Shown here: positions 18,138 through 25,045 of the stretch, piece after piece
How positions within the stretch are numbered: the stretch's first letter is position 1
Layout of the letters: each line of letters opens with the position of its first letter
Assembly (NCBI RefSeq): GCF_017303055.1
Contig: NZ_JAEKJT010000003.1
Location: forward strand, 186,001 to 250,000
DNA: 64,000 bases
Direction of reading: 5' to 3'
DNA from: Halomonas litopenaei
GTDB lineage: Bacteria; Pseudomonadota; Gammaproteobacteria; Pseudomonadales; Halomonadaceae
Position numbers and translations under genes: made by a program
Notes under the pieces: model-generated
Told to the model about the DNA's origin: nothing
Databases searched by the model: none
The model's input: the letters and a program-made list of their open reading frames with translations, nothing else

Positions 18138-18932
18138 TTAGTGACCCTGCCAGCGGAAGGGTGTCTTGTTGACGAACTTGTCGACCGCGGCCTTGAAGTC
18201 GCGGCTGGTGTAGCAGGTAGCAATCCAGTCGTCGCTGGCGTCGAAGGCCGGGCGGCGCGCCTCGATCACCCGCTGGATCACCTCCTTGGCCGCCCGCACG
18301 GTCAAGGGAGCGCGCTCCTTGAACGCCTGCGCGCGCTCGACCACCGTCGCCTCGATGGCCTCGGCGTCGACGACCTCGCCTACCAGTCCCAGGGCCAGGG
18401 CCTCCTCGGCGCGTACCAGCTCACCCGCCATCAGGACCTGCTTGGCCCGGGCGATACCAGCGTGCTCGACCAGCCGCGAGACGTTGGTGATCGACAGGCA
18501 GTTGCCCAGGGTCCTGGCGATGGGAATGCCGAACTTGAGCGTTGGCGTGGCCAGGCGGAAATCACAGGCCAGGGCGATGGCGGCGCCACCACCGACACAG
18601 AAGCCTTCCAGCAGCGCCAGCGTCGGCAGCGGCAGGTTCTCCACCCGCCCGACCACTCGGTCGATGCGACGCTCGTAGGCGATGGCATCCTCACCCTTGT
18701 CGAAGGTGGCGAACTGCTTGATATCGGTGCCGGCGACAAAGGCTTCGCCGCCGGCGCCGCGCATCACCACCGCGACCAGCTCTGGATCGTTCTCGATGGT
18801 CTCGCAGTGAGCCTCGAGCTGGTCGTACATCTGCCAGGTCATGGCGTTGCGACTGGCGGTGCGATCGAAGGTCAGCCAGGCGACGCCGTCTTCACTGTGG
18901 TAGTGCACCTGGCCTTGATCGTTGTCGCTCAT
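18138..18932 (-). CDS. Crotonase-superfamily protein lacking both usual catalytic Glu
   Basis: This 264-residue protein has the enoyl-CoA hydratase/isomerase fold: EAFVAGTDIKQF forms part of the CoA pocket and GGGAAIALACDFRLA the oxyanion-hole region. In classical enoyl-CoA hydratase the two acid-base Glu lie in GGG-x-ELA and PE-x-x-LG. Here those positions read GGGAAIA and PIARTLG, so both Glu are absent. It may therefore catalyse another crotonase reaction (isomerisation, hydrolysis, decarboxylation or C-C cleavage) or use other residues. It sits between the TRAP transporter and the CoA-transferase on one strand, which suggests that it acts on the CoA ester made by its neighbour. Confidence 0.85.
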   Translation of the reverse strand: MSDNDQGQVHYHSEDGVAWLTFDRTASRNAMTWQMYDQLEAHCETIENDPELVAVVMRGAGGEAFVAGTDIKQFATFDKGEDAIAYERRIDRVVGRVENLPLPTLALLEGFCVGGGAAIALACDFRLATPTLKFGIPIARTLGNCLSITNVSRLVEHAGIARAKQVLMAGELVRAEEALALGLVGEVVDAEAIEATVVERAQAFKERAPLTVRAAKEVIQRVIEARRPAFDASDDWIATCYTSRDFKAAVDKFVNKTPFRWQGH

Positions 18933-18960
18933 GTCATTGTTCTCCTTTAGGTGGTCGCGA

Positions 18961-20247
18961 TCACACGCCGTAGATCAGGTTGACCAGCGCCAGGGCCACG
19001 GCGGGCACGTAGGTGTTGATCAGCAGGATCACGAACAGCACCGCCAGGAACCACAGGTTGGTGCGGGTGGTGGCCCAGATGTCGGCCTTGGCGATGGAGC
19101 AGGAAGCGATCAGCACGCTGGCTACCGGAGGCGTCTGCTGGCCGATGGCCAGGTTCAGCGTCACGATCAGGCCGAAGTGCAGCGGGTCGATGCCCACCGC
19201 GGTGACCAGCGGCAGCACGATGGGCACCACCAGGATGATCGCCGCCGCCGAGTGCAGGAAGATGCCCAGCACCAGGAAGATGACGTTCAGAAGCGCCAGT
19301 ACCACGTACTTGTTGTCGGTCATCTCGGCGATAGAGTTGGCCAGCTGCTGAGGAATCTGGGTCTCGGTGAGATACAGACCGACCACCGCCGAGGATGCCA
19401 CCAGCAGCATCACCACCGCCGTCTGGACACCGGCGTCGAGACAGGCTTTGTAGAAGATCTTGAGGCTGAACTCGCGATAGATCACCGCACTGATGAAGAT
19501 CGCCACCACCACCGCCAGCGCGGCGCCTTCTGTCGCGGTGACGATACCGCCGAAGATGCCGCCGAGGATGATCACCGGAATCAGCAGCGCCCAGATGGCG
19601 CCCTTGAAGGCCTTCCACAGCCGCGATGCCTGGAAGTTCTGCTCCGCCGGCAGGTTGTGACGACGCGCCAGGTAGTAGCACATGGCCGCCAGACCCAGGG
19701 CGCCTAGCAGGCCCGGGAAGATACCGGCGACAAACATCTTGACCACCGACTCGCCGGACATGACCGCGTAGAGAATCATCGGGATCGAGGGCGGCAGGAT
19801 GATCGCCAGACTCGCCGCCGAGGACGAGATGGCCGCGGCGAACTCCTTGGAGTAGCCCTTCTTGCGCATGGCCGGAATCAGGATCGAGCCGATCGCCGAG
19901 ACACCGGCGACGGCAGAGCCCGAGATCTCGGCAAAGAAGATCGAGGCGCCGATGGTCACCATGGCGAGACCGCCCTTGATAAAGCCGACCATGGCAGACG
20001 CCAGATCGATCAGACGGCGCGAGATGCTCGAGGCGTTCATGATGGCGCCGGCCAGGATGAACAGCGGAATCGCGATCAGCGGGAACTTGGTGGCACCGTC
20101 GAACATCACCATGCCGACGTTGGGCAAGGCCAGGGTGCCGTAGCTGGCCACGGTGGCCAGGGCGCCGACAAGACCGAGGGCGATGGCCACCGGCACGTTG
20201 ATCAGTATCAGCCCGATCAGGCCGAAGAACATGGACGCGATGATCAT
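18961..20247 (-). CDS. dctM: TRAP transporter large permease (DctM)
   Basis: This 428-residue membrane protein is the channel-forming subunit of a tripartite ATP-independent periplasmic transporter, which uses the Na+ gradient to import organic acids. About 12 hydrophobic segments are visible. The family motifs around GLVGALATVASYGTLALPNVG and SSAASLAIILPPSIPMILY are present, and the C-terminus has IGQQTPPVASVL. Its start overlaps the small-permease stop by 4 nt, so the two are translationally coupled. It belongs with the binding protein upstream and the crotonase and CoA-transferase genes downstream. Confidence 0.93.
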   Translation of the reverse strand: MIIASMFFGLIGLILINVPVAIALGLVGALATVASYGTLALPNVGMVMFDGATKFPLIAIPLFILAGAIMNASSISRRLIDLASAMVGFIKGGLAMVTIGASIFFAEISGSAVAGVSAIGSILIPAMRKKGYSKEFAAAISSSAASLAIILPPSIPMILYAVMSGESVVKMFVAGIFPGLLGALGLAAMCYYLARRHNLPAEQNFQASRLWKAFKGAIWALLIPVIILGGIFGGIVTATEGAALAVVVAIFISAVIYREFSLKIFYKACLDAGVQTAVVMLLVASSAVVGLYLTETQIPQQLANSIAEMTDNKYVVLALLNVIFLVLGIFLHSAAAIILVVPIVLPLVTAVGIDPLHFGLIVTLNLAIGQQTPPVASVLIASCSIAKADIWATTRTNLWFLAVLFVILLINTYVPAVALALVNLIYGV

Positions 20248-20825
20248 GGGGTTCTCCTCGGCATCTGACCTTCAGGCATGGCGGGCGGGTCATCGCTGCG
20301 CACGTCATCGGCCAGCACACCGGCCTCTTCGAGTTCGTGATCGACGAAGCCGGCTCCCTTGGCCGCCCGGATAACGTCGGGGAGCCTGAGCAGCTGGGCG
20401 AGAATGAACATGGCGGCTCCGATCGGGATCACCGACTGGGTAAACTGCACCGAGATGCTGGGCAGGCTCACCAGCGTGGACCCCTCGAGGATCTGTACCA
20501 CCTGAAAACCGGTGACGCCGAGCAGCACGAAGAAGCCAATGGTGATCGCCTCGGCGAGCAGCGCGATAGGCAGGCGAATGGATGGCGAGACCATGTTGAT
20601 CACACTGGGACAGGCGATGTGGGCGCCCTTGAGGGCGGCCAGGGCGGCGCCGTAGTAGGTCAGCCAGGCCAGTCCGATGGAGGCGACCTCGTCGTACCAG
20701 CTGAAAGGAGAGCCCAACAGACGTGACGCGAACCCGATGGTCACCACCAGGGTCAGCGCCAGCACATTGAGAAAGACGATGACCTCCAGAAGCTTCTGGT
20801 AGGCCGCGGAAATGGTGGTAAGCAC
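20244..20825 (-). CDS. dctQ: TRAP transporter small permease (DctQ)
   Basis: This 193-residue protein has four hydrophobic helices, the DctQ topology; the Trp-containing SRLLGSPFSWYDEVA loop is typical of the family. It pairs with DctM in the inner membrane. I chose GTG at 20825, because GGAGGG lies 8 nt upstream; the longer open frame to 20870 starts with a Pro/His-rich stretch lacking hydrophobicity. The C-terminal ~35 residues are acidic and cytoplasmic, longer than in many DctQ proteins. Confidence 0.9.
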   Translation of the reverse strand: MLTTISAAYQKLLEVIVFLNVLALTLVVTIGFASRLLGSPFSWYDEVASIGLAWLTYYGAALAALKGAHIACPSVINMVSPSIRLPIALLAEAITIGFFVLLGVTGFQVVQILEGSTLVSLPSISVQFTQSVIPIGAAMFILAQLLRLPDVIRAAKGAGFVDHELEEAGVLADDVRSDDPPAMPEGQMPRRTP

Positions 20826-20888
20826 AGAGCATCCCTCCGAAGGTGGATGCGGCCTCACCAAGGGTGGCAAGGCCGCAGTGGACAGGCG

Positions 20889-21863
20889 TTATTCGCGCAG
20901 TGCTTCCACCCGCGACAACAGTTCCTCACCCCCTTCCACCTCGGCGGCGAACTTCTCGTAGATACCGCGAGAGCCCTCGACGAAGGCGTCGGTGTCGACC
21001 TCGTTCACCTCCATCCCTTCTTCTTCCATGGTGCTGACCAGGCTTTCGTCCAGCGCGGCGCCCTGCTCCAGTGCGAAGGCCTCGACCTCTTCGGCGGTCT
21101 CGATCAGTACTTCACGGACATGCTCGGGCAGGCGGGTCCAGCTGGCACCGGCCAGCACATAGGCCGGCGAGTAGACGTGGTTGGACAGCGACAGGTAGTC
21201 CTGGACCTCCTGGAAGCGCTGGGAATAGATCTGTACCAGCGGGTTTTCCTGACCGTCCATGGCGCCGGTCTGCAGCGCAACGAAGGCCTCGGACAGCGCC
21301 ATGGGCGCCGGCGATGCGCCGTAGCTCTTGAACATCTCGACCCGCCACACACCGTTGGGGGTACGCAGCTTGATGCCATCGAGATCCTCGGGGACCACGA
21401 TTGGGCGGACGTTGTTGGTGATCTGACGGAAGCCGTTCTCCCAGATGCCGATGATGCGGTAGCGCTTGTCTTCGGCCACGGGGTAGAGCACATCGCGCAG
21501 CACCTCGTCGCGGACGCGGGCGAGGTGCTCCCGATCCTCGATCAGGTAGGGCATCTCGAACAGCGAGAATTCCGGCGCCACGCTGCTCATGATCGAGGAC
21601 GGCAGCGACAGATCGATGGTGCCGAGCTTCAACTTGTTGAGCATCTGCTCGTCGGAACCCAGCTGGCTGGAGCCGTAGGTGACCACCTCGGCCTCGCCTT
21701 CCAGCCGCTCGTTGGCCAGGCGGGCAAATTCGTTGGCGGTCTTCTCGAACAGCGAACCTGGCCCACCCACATGGCCAAACTTGATCTGCACTTCGTCGGC
21801 CTGAGCGGTGCCGACGCCTAGCGCCAGCACGGAAGCGGCCAGTACGGTCTTCAGCAGTTTCAT
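20889..21863 (-). CDS. dctP: TRAP transporter solute-binding protein (DctP)
   Basis: This 324-residue periplasmic protein has a signal peptide (MKLLKTVLAASVLALGVGTAQA, cut before DEVQIKFGH) and the DctP fold. The conserved Arg that binds the carboxylate of the substrate fits the GIKLRTPNG segment, and ALSEAFVALQTGAMDGQENP is a typical signature. It delivers an organic acid to DctQM. The ATG at 21863 follows GGAGTGAGG; an alternative GTG 9 nt upstream overlaps that ribosome site. It is the first gene of the TRAP operon, with an AT-rich promoter region at about 22020-22090. The ligand is likely a carboxylate but is otherwise unknown. Confidence 0.93.
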   Translation of the reverse strand: MKLLKTVLAASVLALGVGTAQADEVQIKFGHVGGPGSLFEKTANEFARLANERLEGEAEVVTYGSSQLGSDEQMLNKLKLGTIDLSLPSSIMSSVAPEFSLFEMPYLIEDREHLARVRDEVLRDVLYPVAEDKRYRIIGIWENGFRQITNNVRPIVVPEDLDGIKLRTPNGVWRVEMFKSYGASPAPMALSEAFVALQTGAMDGQENPLVQIYSQRFQEVQDYLSLSNHVYSPAYVLAGASWTRLPEHVREVLIETAEEVEAFALEQGAALDESLVSTMEEEGMEVNEVDTDAFVEGSRGIYEKFAAEVEGGEELLSRVEALRE

Positions 21864-22037
21864 AACCCTCACTCCGAATTGTTGTTGTCCTGCATGGTCT
21901 GGCGGAGGGCGCGGGATAACGCCCTGGAGGATGGCGCATCGGGAGCTGGCGTGCTCCTGTCACGCCTGCTTCAACCGGCGTCGTCGGGGCAAACTCTCGA
22001 TGGACCACTGGAAGAATGGATACATAATTCAAAATTA

Positions 22038-22045
22038 GGTATTAT
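22038..22045. promoter_or_regulatory. GGTATTAT half-site in the dctP promoter region
   Basis: GGTATTAT here matches the reverse complement of ATAATACC at 22946-22953 near the GntR gene. It lies in the AT-rich promoter segment upstream of dctP. It is a candidate contact for the GntR regulator; the match is only 8 bp. Confidence 0.3.
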
Positions 22046-22390
22046 ACTTTTGTCTTTGCCTAACTCGGCTTTATCGAAAAAAATAGAATAAATATCAATT
22101 ACTTAAAGATTGACAGGGCTAGACCAAGGATGCCATGGCGCTGGCCGCCAAGCGGAAGATGCCGAAGAGGCCGGCAAAACAAGCGGAGAAAAAGACAAGC
22201 GGATAAAAAGACAAGCGGATAAGGCGGGAAGCAAAAAGCAGAGTGGGGAACAGGAAAAAGGCAGATACAGAGAGAAAAGGAAGATGAACCCAAGAATCGA
22301 CGGGAACACGGGAAAGGGGCGCACTTCTTCCACAAAAGGCGGCTCTTTCACCGTGATTCCACTGTGACAGGTCGTCCGGGACGAGCCCGC
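22046..22390. repeat. Purine-rich gap with 16-bp tandem repeats
   Basis: AAAGACAAGCGGATAA occurs twice head to tail (22191-22206 and 22207-22222), preceded by a degenerate third unit. The surrounding ~120 bp are strongly purine-rich on the + strand. A basic 85-codon frame is open through it (22110-22367), but has no ribosome site or recognisable domain, so I do not call a gene. Confidence 0.6.
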
Positions 22391-22867
22391 TCAGGACGCC
22401 GAGTCGTCTCCTGGTTGCAGGCCTGCCTGCCAGCCTTGCGCGCAAATCCCCGCTATCGCCGCCGCCTGATCCTCAGCGGACGATGCACCGCTGACGCCCA
22501 CGGCACCGACAATGCGCTGCTCTTCATCGAGTATCAATACGCCGCCGGCGACGGGCACGAAGCGTCCCTGTGCCGCATCCGCCACGGACGCCAGAAAGGC
22601 AGGCCGTTGAGCGTTACGCTCTCCGGTGACACCGCTGGCTACGCCGACCCCGAGGGCGGCATAGGCCTTGCCATTGGCCACCGCCCAGCGTAGCGGACTA
22701 CAGCCGTCTTCACGCTCACCGACCACCAGCTGGCCGCCGCCATCCAGCACCACCGCCGTCAGCGGAGGCATTCGCTGTTGTCGCGCATGTTCGAATGCTG
22801 CATCCAGAATGCCTCGCGCCAACTGCCGCGGAATCTGAACCTGTGCAAGAAATACGTTCCCAGCCAT
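22391..22867 (-). CDS. GlcG/HbpS-like haem-binding-family protein
   Basis: This 158-residue protein belongs to the GlcG/HbpS (DUF336) family: VVLDGGGQLVVGERED, then GKAYAALGVG, a central FVPVAGGVLIL and a closing VGAVGVSGASS. Members bind haem or act as accessory proteins next to alcohol, glycolate or diol oxidation genes; the molecular role is poorly defined. There is no signal peptide. GGAGGGG precedes the ATG at 22867. It is co-oriented with the TRAP operon 520 bp downstream and divergent from the GntR gene. A second family member is at 29330. Confidence 0.8.
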   Translation of the reverse strand: MAGNVFLAQVQIPRQLARGILDAAFEHARQQRMPPLTAVVLDGGGQLVVGEREDGCSPLRWAVANGKAYAALGVGVASGVTGERNAQRPAFLASVADAAQGRFVPVAGGVLILDEEQRIVGAVGVSGASSAEDQAAAIAGICAQGWQAGLQPGDDSAS

Positions 22868-22933
22868 CACCCCTCCATCACATCATGTTTTGTATGGAAC
22901 CTCTGCCAGCACCTGTCGCACTCGCTTTATTTG

Positions 22934-22953
22934 AATAATGAATTCATAATACC
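22934..22953. promoter_or_regulatory. Candidate GntR operator in the divergent GlcG-like/GntR promoter
   Basis: AATAATGAATTCATAATACC contains the perfect 10-bp palindrome ATGAATTCAT. It shares AATAATGAATKCA with 16839-16851 (aminotransferase promoter) and ATAATACC with 22038-22045 (dctP promoter, opposite strand). It lies between two divergent genes, so control by the GntR protein at 23061 is the simplest reading. Confidence 0.5.
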
Positions 22954-23060
22954 GAAAACGGTGGCCGTCAACTGCGGTATCCTGCATGACATCCAGCACA
23001 CGCCACCGGCTATCGCCTGCTGACACCCTTCACCGACCTTTTGATCCAGGGACTCGAGAC

Positions 23061-23720
23061 ATGGAAAAGATTCAGCCGCGCAGCCTCTACCTGGAAGTCG
23101 CCGACCGGGTACGCGATCTGATCGAGCAAGGCAGTCTGCTTCCCGGCGAGAAGATTGCCGAAAAGGAGCTGTGCGAGAGTTTTGGCGTATCACGCACCCC
23201 GCTGCGCGAAGCGCTCAAGGTGTTGACGTCGGAGGGGTTGGTCGAGAACCTGCCCAATCGCGGTTCACGAGTCGTCAGGCTGACTCGCCAGGGGGTCAAG
23301 AACACCTACGACGTTATGGGTGCCCTTGAAGGACTGTCCGGCGAACTGGCCTGCCAACATCTCAGTGATGAGGATGTCGAGCAGATTCGCGCGCTGCATC
23401 AACGCATGTTGAATCACTACCGCAACGGGGAGCTAGCCCCCTACTTCGAGGTCAACCAGCAGATTCATGAGCGCATCCTGGCCGCATCGAACAATGATGT
23501 GCTTATCGAGATGTACAACAACTTGAGCCAGCGGGTAAAACGCATTCGTTATAGTGTCGAAATGGGACAAGCCAACTGGGCCAAGGCGGTCGCCGACCAC
23601 GAGGCCATGCTGGAAGCCATCGATGCACGGGATGGCAAGCGCCTGGGCGACATCCTCAGGGCCCACCTGGGCCACAAGCTGGAAGTGGCAACCGTCAGCG
23701 GCATCATCGACGAAGAATAG
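23061..23720 (+). CDS. GntR/FCD regulator of the TRAP-CoA-transferase locus
   Basis: This 219-residue regulator has an N-terminal winged HTH (about residues 8-72; ESFGVSRTPLREALKVL is the recognition region) and a C-terminal FCD domain (about 80-205) with the His residues typical of metal-assisted ligand binding (NQQIHERIL and a C-terminal AHLGHK). I chose the ATG at 23061; the open frame upstream to 22986 lacks HTH features and would read through the promoter. It is divergent from the GlcG-like gene and ends the organic-acid locus, so it probably represses or activates those genes in response to the substrate or its CoA ester. Confidence 0.87.
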   Translation: MEKIQPRSLYLEVADRVRDLIEQGSLLPGEKIAEKELCESFGVSRTPLREALKVLTSEGLVENLPNRGSRVVRLTRQGVKNTYDVMGALEGLSGELACQHLSDEDVEQIRALHQRMLNHYRNGELAPYFEVNQQIHERILAASNNDVLIEMYNNLSQRVKRIRYSVEMGQANWAKAVADHEAMLEAIDARDGKRLGDILRAHLGHKLEVATVSGIIDEE

Positions 23721-23765
23721 GGGTTCCGGGACGGCGTGGAAGGGTGTCTGCCGTCGTCTCGGCAC

Positions 23766-24061
23766 TTAGGAAACGCTGAATAAATGTTTCGAGCGATGAC
23801 AGGTCGGTAGCTGCCGGAGCGCAAAGACCGGAGTTTAGGAAGCGCTGAATAAATCAGCCGAGCGGCATGAGGCGCCAGGCGCCCGCAGCGCAGAACCCGG
23901 AGCCTATGGGGTATAGGTGAGGAGTTCGAGCAGCGCGTAACGCAGCGAATCGGCGGCGTAGGCATTTATGCAGTGTTTCCTTTGCATGCGGTTAAATGAG
24001 GATCTTGAGCACCGCCAGCAGCCGAGATGTCGAGCGCAGTAGTTTATGCAGTGTTTCCCTT
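23766..24061. repeat. Dispersed repeat family B, nested copies 2 and 3
   Basis: An inner ~149-bp element (23834-23982) begins TTTAGGAAGCGCTGAATAAAT and ends ATTTATGCAGTGTTTCC in inverted orientation. It lies inside another copy: the left part starts TTAGGAAACGCTGAATAAAT at 23766 and the right part ends TTTATGCAGTGTTTCCCTTA near 24061. The pattern is that of one element inserted into another. The outer right end reaches the glcC stop codon. There is no gene in the whole 23721-24059 gap. Confidence 0.7.
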
Positions 24062-24833
24062 ACCACTCTTCCAGCCGCATGGCCGAGCGCTCCAGGCGCT
24101 GATCCTCTGCCTCGATCTCCCGCAGCATGTCACCGATGGTAGACAGATGCTCCAGCGCCACTCGGCGCGCTAGCTGCGGCTTGCCTTCCACCACCGCCCG
24201 GTGCAGACGGGCATGCTGGCGATTGATCATGTCTCGTGCATCCGGCCGATGATAGAGGTGCTTCACCGAGGCAAACACTGAACTCAGCAGCAGGTCGGTC
24301 AGGCTTTGCAGCGTGTGCGCCAGCACTGGGTTGTGCGACGCCTGACAGATCGCCAGATGGAAGGCGTGATCGAGACGCGCCAGACGCTCGACTTCAATGT
24401 CCTGGGTCCCACTCACGTAGTCCGCCATCTCCCGGTAGCGCCGGGTGATCAACACCCTGTCCGAGGCGGTCCCGCGACTGGCGGCCAGACTGGCCGACTC
24501 CCCTTCCAGCAAGGCGCGCACTTCAAGCAGGTCATACAGGGTTCTGGGGTGCTCGCGAAACAGGTGCATCAAGGGGCTGGCGTGGGGGGCTTCCACCAGC
24601 GGGGCGACCTCGGATCCCCTTCCCTGCCGGGTCACGATCACGCCCTTGCTGCGCAGCGTGCCCAGCGCCTCGCGCAACGACGAGCGCCCAACCCCCAGCC
24701 GCTCGCACAGGCGGCGTTCAGAGGGCAACAACTGCCCTGGCCGAAAGACACCATCCAGAATCAGCGTCTCAAGTTTTGCGGCGATCGCCGCCGAGGTGTT
24801 GCTCGGTGCGAGTCGCTCGTCCCGGTCCCACAT
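24060..24833 (-). CDS. glcC: GlcC-type GntR regulator of glycolate/lactate use
   Basis: This 257-residue FadR-family regulator has a winged HTH (about residues 14-75, with LGVGRSSLREALGTL) and an FCD domain. It is divergent from glcDEF, the same arrangement as E. coli glcC, which activates the glc operon when glycolate is present. LldR, the lactate regulator, is the closest alternative. The ATG at 24833 follows GAGGGG; a GTG at 24851 is possible. The palindrome at 24932-24944 between it and glcD is the likely operator, and a matching site precedes the permease at 8204. Confidence 0.85.
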   Translation of the reverse strand: MWDRDERLAPSNTSAAIAAKLETLILDGVFRPGQLLPSERRLCERLGVGRSSLREALGTLRSKGVIVTRQGRGSEVAPLVEAPHASPLMHLFREHPRTLYDLLEVRALLEGESASLAASRGTASDRVLITRRYREMADYVSGTQDIEVERLARLDHAFHLAICQASHNPVLAHTLQSLTDLLLSSVFASVKHLYHRPDARDMINRQHARLHRAVVEGKPQLARRVALEHLSTIGDMLREIEAEDQRLERSAMRLEEW

Positions 24834-24931
24834 ATCCGCGTAGCCCCTCACCTCTGTCCCATGTGTCGTCCGCCGGTCAGTCGTTTGCCGATCTGATCAT
24901 GGACGGAAGAGAAGCGCCAGCGCTACAACAA

Positions 24932-24944
24932 CTGGTCAGACCAG
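24932..24944. promoter_or_regulatory. GlcC/FadR-type operator between glcC and glcD
   Basis: CTGGTCAGACCAG is a perfect palindrome around a central A with the TGGTCnGACCA core. A further half-site AACTGGT follows at 24951. It lies about 100 bp from each divergent start. Confidence 0.65.
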
Positions 24945-25045
24945 CAAACCAACTGGTGGACAGCAGGACCGATAGCACGCAGATTGTAGTGCAGACAATA
25001 ACCATCAAGTACGCACGACCGTGCTAGCTGAGGCGAACAAGCATC

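Noticed and set aside
16917..18950. 677-codon open frame on the + strand
   Set aside because: It is antisense to the CoA-transferase and crotonase genes and has no recognisable domain; it arises from high GC content.
18947..20320. 457-codon minus-strand frame over dctM
   Set aside because: It is the shifted shadow of the DctM gene, low in hydrophobic residues and rich in Arg.
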